Of a DNA stretch of 64,000 nt, positions 54,666-64,000 are shown piece after piece; the first letter of the stretch is position 1, and every line of letters begins with the position of its first letter. The position numbers and the translations under genes were made by a program. The notes under the pieces are model-generated. The model saw only the letters and a list, made by a program, of their open reading frames with translations, was not told the DNA's origin and made no database searches. The DNA is from Mesorhabditis belari (Eukaryota > Nematoda > Chromadorea > Rhabditida > Rhabditidae): assembly GCA_958450365.1 (NCBI GenBank), contig CAUEEP010000741.1:3775001-3839000 (forward strand). The letters run 5' to 3'.

Positions 54666-56164
54666 ATGTAATATGCGTTACATATTGAATTTCTAAAATG
54701 GGAAATTATAAATTTCCAGTGGCAATTCGCCACCATTCGCCATAATTCTTAATAAACAAAAAAAAGAACTATCTTGAATTTCTTTCATTTTATCACACTC
54801 TTAGCCACCGAAAAATCTCTTTGCTTTTCAATGAAAGGCAAAAATGAAAGGCACTTGAATGAAATGAATCGAGATTTGCCGGGAAATTTGCATATCAATG
54901 CTGGGGGAAATCCGGTATTTCTTGGTATTGCTGGTATTGCTTGGATTTCATTGATGCTGAAAAAGAAAAGAAAGATTTGCAAGATTCATCTTTTTTAATG
55001 AAACTTAAAGCTACAATTTTTCACGATTTTTCACGATTTTTCACTATTTTTCACTATTTTTACTATCAGAAAGTCGATTTTCAATCTTTTTTTCCATCCT
55101 TTTTCAAAAGAAATCGCGTTAACGATGCTTGAAATTGCCTTTCTTTGAGCACACAAAGGAGTCGGATGGTTGTGGATTTAAACGAGGGAATCTACAGCAT
55201 TGCATTTGCTCACAACACTCGGTTTCTCACTGGGTTATGCTAGAAAACTGGGCTACACTAGAAAAGGGATTTGAGACCGAAATTTGAGTTTAAAATACAA
55301 CAAAAATGAGCCTATTCCCGTCGGGTTTTCTTTTTTTTTGTTTTCCTTTTTTTTTCCTTTTCCTTTTCCTCGCTTTTTTCATTAGAACGAAGCGACTTTT
55401 TGTGTTTTTCAGCCAAAAGAAAACTCAGCTCTTTTTTCTATCAAATTCATTGCAATAGCTTCATTGCTTCAAATGGCTTCATTGCAAAGAGCGTAAATTG
55501 GATCCCTTGTCGGATTCTGTTCTTTTCATGAGTCTAATTTTGTTATTTTATATGCATACTTTGTATTTAAAAACATAAGCGTTCGTTCCGGTGCACTTAA
55601 ATTTCACATTTTTCCGCCAAAACACGCCAAAAAAACGTCATTTTCTCATCGTTTATTTGAGAAAAGATGAATTCATTGCGCCAGAAAGAGTATTTTTCGT
55701 TTAGTAAAGCAAAAAGTGCACTACAAAGAGCAATTTGTAAAACTTTAATCTGTACTTATTCTGTAATTTTCCTTATTCTGTAATTTTTCTAAAGTCTAGG
55801 ATGTTTCTCGTTGATTTGTCAACAATGTAATGGTTGAGATGGTCAATATGCGCTTCGTTATGCCCCCTTAAACTTTATCATTGAATTTTATATTGGGAGT
55901 TTTCGAATCAAGCTGTTCAGCTTTTGATGGCTTTGAGGGATTTGATTTGAGGGATTTGAGGTCGAAATTTGAGTTTAAAATACGACAAAAATGAGCCTAT
56001 TCCCGTCGGGAATAGGTAAAAAAATACCGAAACACTTTTTTTGTCACTTTTTGACTCTTTCATTAATCTTAAAGAGTCAGATTTCGCGTTTTCGTCTTAA
56101 AGATTCAGATTTTTGATTACATACCTCAAAAAAAGTTCTAGTTTTTCGATTGAAGTTCTTAAGA
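54666..56164. other. Gene-poor interval with a repeated phrase
   Basis: A block of about 60 bp around AATTTGAGTTTAAAATAC and ATGAGCCTATTCCCGTCGGG occurs at 55268-55328 and 55953-56014 in the same orientation. A 74-codon frame at 54774 ends in a helix-like stretch followed by KKKRKICK but has no supporting exons. Nothing else is supported. Confidence 0.45.
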
Positions 56165-56282
56165 GTTTAGCTTAGAATTCAGCTTAGAATTCAGCTTAGA
56201 ATTCAGCTTAGAATTCAGCTTAGAATTCAGCTTAGAATTCAGCTTAGAATTCAGCTTAGAATTCAGCTTAGAATTCAGCATT
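56165..56282. repeat. 12-bp CTTAGAATTCAG minisatellite
   Basis: About nine almost identical copies. Confidence 0.94.
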
Positions 56283-56809
56283 GTTCTTAAAAGTTTAACT
56301 TTGAATTTACAGCATTGCAAAGGTCGTAAAGCAATTGAATGAGCAATGGCATGAGCAATTGAATGAGCAATTGAATGGAATCAATTGATGCTATTGTAAT
56401 CTTTTCATTGTCATTTCTCGATTCTTGGATGACTGATCGCTTCTTTAAAGCTGATTGTTTCTTTAAAGCTGATTGTTTCTTTAAAACTAATTCTTTTCAC
56501 TCTACTGAAAGGAGGAGCCGAATTGGGACCGATTCTCGGTAAATCGGCTTCAAATCAATCGCTTTAAATCAATCATTCAAGAATTTATCAAGTATTAAAG
56601 AATGAAATCAGCTTTTCCGGTTATTTTCAATTCTGAGTGTCTCAACTAGTTTTAGTTATTTATCGTAATATACAGGTACTATTTATCGTAAATATTGATA
56701 CAAATTTGAGTCAGAAATCGATTCCAGAAGTTTCACATTCTTTCTCCTTTTCCCTCTATTTATTCTTTTATGAATACAAAAATATATGACGCTGAGAATC
56801 CAAAAGATC

Positions 56810-56880
56810 GTCGTTGCCGGGATTCGAACCCGCGATCTCTCGCTTACCGAGCGAGTGCACTACCAATGAGCTAGACTCCC
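56810..56880 (-). tRNA. tRNA-like sequence, loop reading GGT (Thr), probably not functional
   Basis: The minus strand has an A box (TAGCTCATTGGTAGTGC), a clean anticodon arm (CTCGC, loop TCGGTAA, GCGAG) and a B box (GGGTTCGAATCCC). The acceptor stem does not pair (GGGAGTC against CAACGAC), and position 33 is C rather than T. It is a pseudogene or a tRNA-derived SINE. Confidence 0.45.
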
Positions 56881-57127
56881 ATGTGTTTGGCGGATGGCAG
56901 AAGGGGGTCTTATACCTTTCTCAGGAATTTGGACATAATAACGAAAACGGCGAAACTGGTTCAGTCGCTCATCGACTCTTTTCCTTTACGGACTCGAAAA
57001 GGGAAGCCTTATATACCGAGGGCGTATGCTAGATCGTTAGCGATCGCAGAAAGAACATATCGCTAGTCATTTATAGGGATTCTTCTTTAGCTTTGTAGAT
57101 GATATAAAAAAGATATTGAGCTGTGAT

Positions 57128-57240
57128 TTTAGAATTTTGGACAGTTGTGACAATTGTGGACAATTGTGGACAATTGTGGACAATTGTGGACAATTGTGGA
57201 CAATTGTGGACAATTGTGGACAATTGTGGACAATTGTGAA
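57128..57240. repeat. 10-bp TTGTGGACAA minisatellite
   Basis: About eleven perfect copies. It follows a diverged relative of the 33851-type repeat arm (57010-57120). Confidence 0.94.
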
Positions 57241-57643
57241 GGACAAAAATGGGGTGCTTGTTTGCTTGTTTTATGAAGTAGCGTTTCCGTTTTCAAAAAT
57301 CCTTTTATCACTTTGTTTCTTTGATCATTTCATTCTCTTCACCTCAAAAAAATCAAATTGAAATCAATTTGAAACTCATAGATCAAAATTTGAAACAGTT
57401 TTCTATTTATTTTCGCCTAAATTTTTGACATCTTAGATCGATATTTGATCTGTTCGACTTTCCAAAAGATTTCCAGTTTTTCCTTTTCATTCAACTGTAC
57501 TCAAGAGCGCTTTTTGGCAATTAGTGATGACAAGTGTTGATTAAAAAGAGAATGAAATCGGCAACTTTCACTTTCTTTTTTTACAAAAAACCATTTTCGA
57601 TTGAATTGTTCGCGTTTTGAGCCTTTACTTTTTATTTAAACTA

Positions 57644-58624
57644 TTGGGTTGGTGAATTGAAAACTTTGACTTTGACTTTGAACGGGACTTTGAACTAAAA
57701 TTTATTCAACATAAAAGCATCAATTCATTCCAAATAATTTCCATTATTATTGACGATTTCTGCTCATTTTACAGGCAATTTGATTCCTCTTTTGTAGTGG
57801 GATTTTGGTTTTGAATCGAAAAACTTTCAAAGCCAATTTTTGACTGCTTCTTCCAAATCGAAGTGTTCTCCCGCAAGCTCGTTACTCATGATCCGGAATA
57901 AATAGTAATCAAAAGGGGCGAGGTCCGGACTGTATGGGGATGCGACAAAATTTCCCAAACAAGGCTATTTATTTTAGCGCGAGTCAGTTTTGCAACATGA
58001 GGGCGCGCGTTGTGATGGAGGAGAGCGATCTTTGACTTGGAGAGCCTATTCTTCTTCAGGAGCTTTAAGGCTTTAGCTGCAAACTATTGGGTTGGTGAAT
58101 TGAAAACTGCGGGACTTTGAACTAAAATTTATTCAATATAAAACCATGAATTCATTCCAAATAATTTCCATTATTATTGACGACTTCTGCCCATTTTACA
58201 GGCAATTTGATTCCTCTTTCGTAGTAAGATTTTGGTTTGTGTGTGAGACAAGTGTGAGACTCAAAAATGGAGGACTGGAGACTGGAGACTGGAGATCCCA
58301 GTTTGAGCACTTTCTTCAAAAGAAACCCATTTTGGTGTCAATAGAAAAGTTGTAGAGAATCAAAAATTAGGCTTATAGCCAAATTTCCAAAAAGATACAC
58401 TTAGTAGTGCTTAAAATGCAAGTTTTAAGTGAAAATTCGCATTGGCATTCGAAAATTTGGCATTTCTTGAAAACCAGTTTTTGAATCGTTCTGAAAATTT
58501 GGATATAAGCTTGATTTTTGATTCTCTACAACTTTTCCATTGACACAAAATGGGTTTCTTTGAAGAAAGTGCTCAAACTGTCACACTATGACATTAGCCC
58601 GCAGTTTTCAATTCACCAACCCAA
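57644..58624 (-). mobile_element. Composite mariner element, second copy (inverted)
   Basis: 57644-58084 is the reverse complement of the transposase C-terminal fragment at 9971-10413 (same DNARPHVAK-type region and a terminal repeat). 58087-58624 is the reverse complement of the derivative at 9442-9968. The joint between the two, at GCTGCAAAC next to TATTGGGTTGG, is the same in both copies. TA lies at the outer edges. Confidence 0.8.
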
Positions 58625-59484
58625 TAGTTGAACTTTATAACTAGTAAGTAAAGTAAGTAAGCATTATAAAACAATAAGCTTTGATTAGGGCTTTGTCTTT
58701 AAATGTACTTTCAAAATTGAAACACATCTTGTCTAGGATTCTAACGGCTTTTACTTGGATTCTATTTTGGATTCTTTTTGCATTTCATTTGAATTCCATT
58801 TGCATCTTATTTGCATTCTATTTAAAAATTCAAATCGCATAGTACTCATGATAGAAGGGGGAAATTGGTGTGTTTGTAGGAAAAAATACTGATCAAAGCC
58901 CAAATTTTGTTTTTCTCTTCAATCCAGCTGATACCCAATAGTTGGGTGTAGGAATCTTTATGATGAGATTTTGATCAAAAGCATCAAATTACCTGTTGAA
59001 ACGTCTGGAACTGGTTTTTCCTTTTGTGATTTTCTAAACTTTTCCTAATAGATATTGATTGCTAAATAATATTGTTTGTTTATATCATTGTTAAAGTATT
59101 GAAAGTTGCGATTAAAGTTTACGATTTGAGAGTTTGTGATTAAAGTTTGCGATTAAAGTTGATACGGGAAAGGAAAAAGACTGACTGTAGTGATTATTGT
59201 TGATTTAGATATAATCTTTATTACAGCGATAATAGTTGGTTCAGTGGTTGAGGTTTGGGAGAGTGAGGGGCACTCCACGGCACACGTCGGCAGCTCGTTC
59301 ACATTGCTTTTATGCGGAACTCAGGCGTTGGTCTCTCATGTGCACACAATGGAGTTACGCATATTAAAATCTCGCACAATAGGCGTTCGTCCACATAGGT
59401 GTCTAGCTGGCCATTTCCATACGTGGCGATCTCGATCACGAGATCTTCACGACACTGACAGCCTAATTATAAGTGCCAGGAAGT
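58625..59484. other. Interval without a supported gene; GC-richer block
   Basis: 59200-59470 is GC-richer than its surroundings and unlike other repeats in the window (GGGGCACTCCACGGCACACG). It could be part of an LTR or another mobile element, but no terminal repeats or coding motifs are visible. Confidence 0.3.
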
Positions 59485-60243
59485 TCGAAGATCCGTCAGG
59501 AGATCCGTCAGTCAACAGGAGATCCGACAGTCAACAGGAGATCCGTCAGTCAACAGGAGAGATCCTCCCTTGAGAGATCCGACAGTCAACAGGAGATCCG
59601 TCAGTCAACAGGAGATCCGTCAGGAGATCCGACAGTCAACAGGAGATCCGTACAGGAGATCCGTCAGTGAAAAGGAGATCCGTCAGTCAAAAGGAGATCC
59701 GTCAGGAGATCCGACAGTCAACAGGAGATCCGTCAGTCAACAGGAGATCCGTCAGGAGATCCGACAGTCAACAGGAGATCCGTCAGGAGATCCGTCAGTC
59801 AAAAGGAGATCCGTCAGAAGTCCGACAGTCAACAGGAGATCCGTCAGAGATCCGTCAGTCAAAGGAGATCCGTCAGGAGATCCGTCAGTCAAAAGGAGAT
59901 CCGTCAGTCAACAGGAGATCCGTCAGGAGATCCGACAGTCAACAGGGGAGTCCGTCAGGAGATCCGTCAGTCAAAAGGAGATCCGTCAGGAGATCCGGCA
60001 GTCAACAGGAGATCCGTCAGAAGATCCGTCAGTCAAAGGAGATCCGTCAGGAGATCCGACAGTCAACAGGAGATCCGTCAGTCAACAAGAGTCCGTCAGG
60101 AGATCCGACAGTCAACAGGAGATCCGTCCGGAATCCGTCAGTGAAAAGGAGATCCGTCAGTCAAAAGGAGATCCGTCAGGAGATCCGACAGTCAACAGGA
60201 GATCCGTCAGTCAAAAGGAGATCCGTCAGGAGATCCGTCAGTC
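59485..60243. repeat. GGAGATCCGTCAGTCAACA minisatellite
   Basis: Alternating long (19-bp, GATCCGTCAGTCAACAGGA) and short (GATCCGTCAGGA) units with GACAG/GTCAG and AACA/AAAA variants. Open frames of 230 and 193 codons across it are artefacts of absent stop triplets. Confidence 0.93.
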
Positions 60244-60357
60244 CATGAACCGTGATCATTAATGTTTCCATCTCCGTCAGTCCATGAACCGTGATCATTA
60301 ATGTTTCCATCTCCGTCAGTCCATGAACCGTGATCATTAATGTTTCCATCTCCATCA
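60243..60357. repeat. 39-bp triplicate following the previous array
   Basis: Three exact copies of a 39-bp unit with CCATGAACCGTGATCATTAA, joined to the preceding array by the shared CCGTCAG. Confidence 0.93.
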
Positions 60358-60528
60358 TATCCGATCCAGGCCTGTTGATCTTTGCATGGATCGGGTGCCA
60401 GGGTTTATGATTAAATTTTACTATTTCATTTAAAGTCTACAATTCATTTAAACTCTACAATTCCAAAAACTCAACTCGATTCAACTTTAAAATCAATTTT
60501 AAAACCAATCAATTTTAAATGTTTAGTT

Positions 60529-60730
60529 ATGACAGAAGTATTGCGATCTCCAGAGCTGTATCGAAAATTGCTAAAGAAAAGGACTCTCGAGGTTGAAAGG
60601 TGAATATTTTGATGAAATCCCTCGAATGAAACCTGGGAAATGCAAAGAAGTGGATGAAGATTCGAAAGTGAGTTCAGGAAAAGTTAATTTCATTTTTGAA
60701 CGGCTTCAGGAATCTGATAAACAATGGTAA
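60529..60730 (+). pseudogene. Short frameshifted reading frame, unknown
   Basis: An ATG frame gives MTEVLRSPELYRKLLKKRT. About 24 codons in, a one- or two-base shift leads to a second frame (GEYFDEIPRMKPGKC, then VNFIFERLQESDKQW) ending in TAA. Composition looks protein-like in both halves. I do not recognise the family. It may be a small broken gene or two exons of one. Confidence 0.3.
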
Positions 60731-60892
60731 TCTTTATTTTATTTATTATTAGCAGTCTTCAAGCTTTATTAGCAGTCTTCAATTCATAAAGAACCTAAAA
60801 AGGGAGTGAAAAAGAACCGGAAAAGAATATTTAAGACCGAATCTTCTTTGAAAATCCTTAAAGACATCCAAATGTTCTTATCTACCGTATTT

Positions 60893-61070
60893 TCTCTAAT
60901 AGTCGCGCACCCAAAGCTTTGCTAAATCGCTCGAAATCTCGAGAACCGCTTATCCGGAACCTATCGATGTGGGGCTGAAAATGTAGCTGACGATGAGATC
61001 TAGTAGGGGATTAGGAGTGCTGAGCTTCTGTGAAAGCTTAGGAACTGTAAAATAGAATCTTACTCTTTAA
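60893..61070. mobile_element. MITE, TACCGTATT family, fragment
   Basis: Starts TACCGTATTTTCTCTAATAG. Shares CTCGAGAACCGCTTATC, ATCGATGTGGGG and AGCTGACGATGAGATCTAG with the copies at 38 kb. It ends without a terminal repeat. Confidence 0.65.
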
Positions 61071-61269
61071 TATATTAGAATGTATTAGAATATATTGAAT
61101 ATATTAGAATATATTAATATATCTCTATTAGAATTGTATCCTTTAATAGTATTGTACTCTCAAAAGGATCGCTAGTTTTCTAGAAAATTCGCTTTAAAAT
61201 TTCGGGGTCTACGTTTGAAAAACGAGGCACGCTTCTATAAAGACTTCTTTCGTGCAAGCGAAATATGAC

Positions 61270-61340
61270 ATCGTGATGCTCGTTCGGTAGGGGCCTCGCC
61301 TCCACCTCGCGTGACCCTGGTTCGGTCCCGGGCGGCGCCA
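61270..61340 (+). tRNA. tRNA-like sequence, degraded
   Basis: A D-arm-like GCTCGTTCGGTAGGGGC and a good T arm (CCTGG, TTCGGTC, CCGGG) with GCGCCA after it, followed by a T/C-rich tract. The anticodon arm and acceptor stem do not fold properly, so it is more likely a SINE or pseudogene. Confidence 0.3.
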
Positions 61341-61734
61341 TTTCTTCTCCTTTTTCTTTTTCCCAAAGTCCTTGAGATCGTTCGCTCTATTAGAATTGTA
61401 CTCCTTCATGATATTGTACTCTCTAATTGTACTCTTTAATAGTATTGTACTCTCTAATAGTGTTCCGGTCGGGAGGAGGTTGAAAGAAATAGTAGTAAGG
61501 ACCACTATTAGGAGAATACAATATTTTTAATTTTCTAATTTTACATATTCTCTTTTTAGATGTTTTTAAAGATTGTAGAACTTTTAAACTCTGATCTTTC
61601 ACCATTTTTCACCCATTTTGATCCCTGAATCCAGAGAGCAACCAGAAATATCAATATCAGAAAAGTGAATTGCCGTTTTGATGCAATTCTCGAGTTAGAT
61701 TTTTGACATCTTTATTCGATAAAACATACCATTT

Positions 61735-62140
61735 TCTCTAATAGTAGTGCAGCCAGAGCGTCGCCTAAAGTCTGACTAACTTGATAGTGAGTAAGGAAAA
61801 AACTAAACAAAGAGCTTCTTAATTAATCTATTTTCTTAAAGGTGACCGGTTTCGAAAGCTATCGTGGTCTTATCTCTTGTTTTATCCAGAAAGCTATTGT
61901 GGTCTTATCTCTTGTTTTCCTCCTCCTTTCTATCATCAATTCATTCAAATTTCAACCTCCTTCCCATATTTTCTCTCTGTCGTGAGGGCAGCCTAAATTC
62001 CTCGAAATCTCGAGAACGGCTTATCGAACCTATCGTTGTGGGGTCAGGAAATGTAGCTGACGATGAGATCTTGCAGGGGATTGTTGAGTGTTGAGCTTCT
62101 GCAAAAGCTTGGGAACTGTAAAATAGTCACCAACTACTAT
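61735..62140. mobile_element. MITE, TACCGTATT family, diverged copy
   Basis: Begins ACCATTTTCTCTAATAGTAG. Contains CTCGAGAACGGCTTATCG and TAGCTGACGATGAGATC. Ends near CTACTATTAGGAGAATAC. Confidence 0.6.
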
Positions 62141-62419
62141 TAGGAGAATACATTATTCCAATATACTAGGTTAAGTACTAAGTCTCACCAAAAAGATTCA
62201 TTTTCTTATTGAAAAAATCTCCAAGCTACCGGTTTTTTCATTAGCTTAGCTAATGTAGTTTTCATTCATTTCTCTTCTAAGTTCATTTCTCTTCTTCACT
62301 TTTGAAAGTTACTTGAAAGTTAAGTTCAAAGAGATCCCTAAGTAAACAAATAGGTTAAAGGGAACAATGGGAAACGCCTAGTTGTACTTTTTACTTGACA
62401 TCCAGGGACCAACACAATG

Positions 62420-63010
62420 CTTTTGGGAACAATTTTAACGTTTATCAATATTTCATTCGCTCAAATTTTGCTTTTCCCACGTTTCACCTTTTACTCTTAT
62501 CTTGTAGAGAAAAGAATTACCGGAAATGAAATCGTCACCAACTCGAGAACCGCTTATCAGAACCTATCGATGTGGGGTCGGAATGTAGCTGACTTTGATG
62601 AGATCTAGTGGGGATTTGAAGTGTTGAGCTAATGAGCTTGGGAACCGTAAATCGTCACCAACTCGGCTCGACCGGGGTGCATGGAGGAGGTCGAGAGAAT
62701 GTTGGGGGGAGGAGCCGAGAGTTTTCACCATTTTGTAGTCCAATTTTAGAGTTTTTTTGTTAACAGCTTTTGATGAAACAAATAGTATCTCAAAGTTGAC
62801 GTTCTAAACTATCTAGATCTTATTAAACTTCCTGATCTGACAAGTTTAAGGTGCTTAAAATGAGTTACCGTTGGACAAAACTAGTCCCCTCCGGTTAAGG
62901 AAACTTTTGGGAACAATTTTAATGTTTTTCAATATTTCATTCAGCTCAAATTTTGCTTTTCCCACGTTTCCTTGACTCTTATCTTGTAGAGAAAAAGAAT
63001 TACCGGAAAT
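62420..63010. repeat. About 110-bp direct duplication with a MITE fragment between
   Basis: TTTTGGGAACAATTTTAA through GAATTACCGGAAATGAA occurs at 62420-62530 and 62905-63012. Between the copies, from about 62533, are CGAGAACCGCTTATCAG and related phrases of the TACCGTATT MITE family. Confidence 0.65.
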
Positions 63011-63012
63011 GA

Positions 63013-63589
63013 ATGCTTTCGAAGAGAAGCAATTTTATGATATGTTTATTGAATTGATAATTTTATGATATTTCTGTCATCAAGGGTTCTAAGCTTTTTC
63101 TTCAAAACCCACGAGTTTTTGTGCAAGGAAAGTCAATAGTGAAAAGTGAGACGATCAATTATGATCTGTCTTGTCACTGTCGCCAACAGAACAAGCCGCC
63201 ATCTCCATTCTTTTTTTTTATTTCTTAACCAAGCCAAACGTTGATAAAGTTCTTCACAAAGCCACTTTCTTCTATAAACAGTTTTCTCCTACTGTAAATA
63301 GCTCTTTACGTCTTTTGTACACTTCTTTTGTACAATAAAACTTTTACTCAACCTACTTTTAGTTAAACTTGAGCTTTTTTTGGTTTCTACTTTGTTTAAA
63401 CACACCCTTTTTAAGGGTTGTTCTTTGAACTTCTTTGCAACACTATTGTCACAAGTTTAACTACAATCCTACATCATATTTTCGTAAGTTCATTCTAAAA
63501 GATTCTCTGTCTACAGTGTCCCGTAGACAGTAGACATTCTCTGTCTGATTTAGACATGGTTTTAGTGGGATTTTATCAGGTTATCAGGA
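63013..63589. other. Interval without a supported gene
   Basis: Only a short GTCTACAGTGTCCCGTAGACAG hairpin near 63510 was noted. Confidence 0.3.
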
Positions 63590-64000
63590 TCAGGTTTTAG
63601 TCGGATCAAATCGGATCGGAACAGATCCGAAACAGTGGTCTATCGGATTGGATTCGAAATAGTTGTCTATCGGATTGGATCAGATCCGAAGATTGGTCTA
63701 TCGGATTGGATCAGATCCGAAGATTGGTCTATCGGATTGGATGAGATCCGAAGATTGGTCTATCGGATTGAATCAGATCGAAAGATTGGATCTATCGAAA
63801 GTTGGATCAGATCCGAAGTTTGGTCTATTGGATTTGGATTAGATCCGAAGGTGGTCTATTGGATTGGATCAGATCCGAAGGTGTGGTCTATTCGATTGGA
63901 TCAGATCCGAAGATTGGTCTATTGGATTGGATTAGATCCGAAGATTGGTCTATCGGATTGGATCAGATCCGAAATAGTTGTCCATCAGATCAGATCCGAA
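63590..64000. repeat. 31-bp minisatellite running off the window
   Basis: About 13 copies of a unit with GGATTGGATCAGATCCGAAG and TTGGTCTATC. Each contains the palindrome GGATCAGATCC. The array is still going at the last base. Confidence 0.92.

Noticed and set aside
59473..60262. Frames of 230 and 193 codons with GDPSVNRRS-type repeats
   Set aside because: Direct translation of a minisatellite without stop triplets; no start context, domain or flanking exons.

Overview
The window looks like AT-rich nuclear DNA from a nematode. The evidence is interstitial TTAGGC telomere-type arrays, short introns ending in TTTCAG or TTTAG, and protein families that are restricted to or expanded in nematodes: an Sre-type chemoreceptor, an SXP/RAL-2 (DUF148) secreted protein and a nematode-style F-box protein. 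Genus cannot be read from the sequence. Genes are sparse: four multi-exon genes and one single-exon gene in 64 kb. I assembled exons by hand from splice sites, phase and reading frame. The chemoreceptor and SXP/RAL-2 models are complete from ATG to stop with every phase matching. The other two spliced models lack their first exon.

Layout. 1-7.2 kb (+): the 3' part of a gene with two MAM-like extracellular modules. 7.2-13.7 kb: gene-poor DNA with a 268-bp hAT-type MITE carrying a perfect 8-bp target duplication, mariner derivatives, hairpins, a telomere-like array and a TCT microsatellite. 13.7-28.0 kb (+): an 11-exon, 470-residue SXP/RAL-2 gene. Its 9.9-kb intron holds three nested transposons: a hairpin element with long inverted repeats, a hAT-type element inside it, and an 7.9-kb Ty3/gypsy retrotransposon (- strand, nearly identical LTRs) inside a 20-bp tandem array in the hAT element. 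29.8-36.0 kb (+): a 7-exon, 351-residue Sre-like receptor. 36.1-41.6 kb (-): an XK-related (CED-8-like) membrane protein, convergent with the receptor and 136 bp from it.

42-47.5 kb holds a large palindrome, a decayed RTE-like LINE fragment that is GC-richer than its surroundings, and long minisatellites. 47.6-48.9 kb (-) is an intronless F-box gene. 49.3-50.1 kb is an 819-bp inverted-repeat element with an 8-bp target duplication. 51.7-54.7 kb holds a decayed F-box fragment, a 1.8-kb array of 15/21-bp units that stays open in several frames, and a frameshifted astacin (NAS-type) EGF-like exon. 54.7-64 kb is nearly gene-free: tRNA-like sequences, a second copy of a composite mariner element, several copies of one MITE family and more minisatellites. 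One array runs off the right end.

The most striking property is the number of unrelated tandem arrays, about forty, each with its own unit, filling introns and intergenic DNA, several of them inside hairpin-forming transposons. The large open frames across these arrays are not treated as genes. The genes do not form a pathway or an operon.
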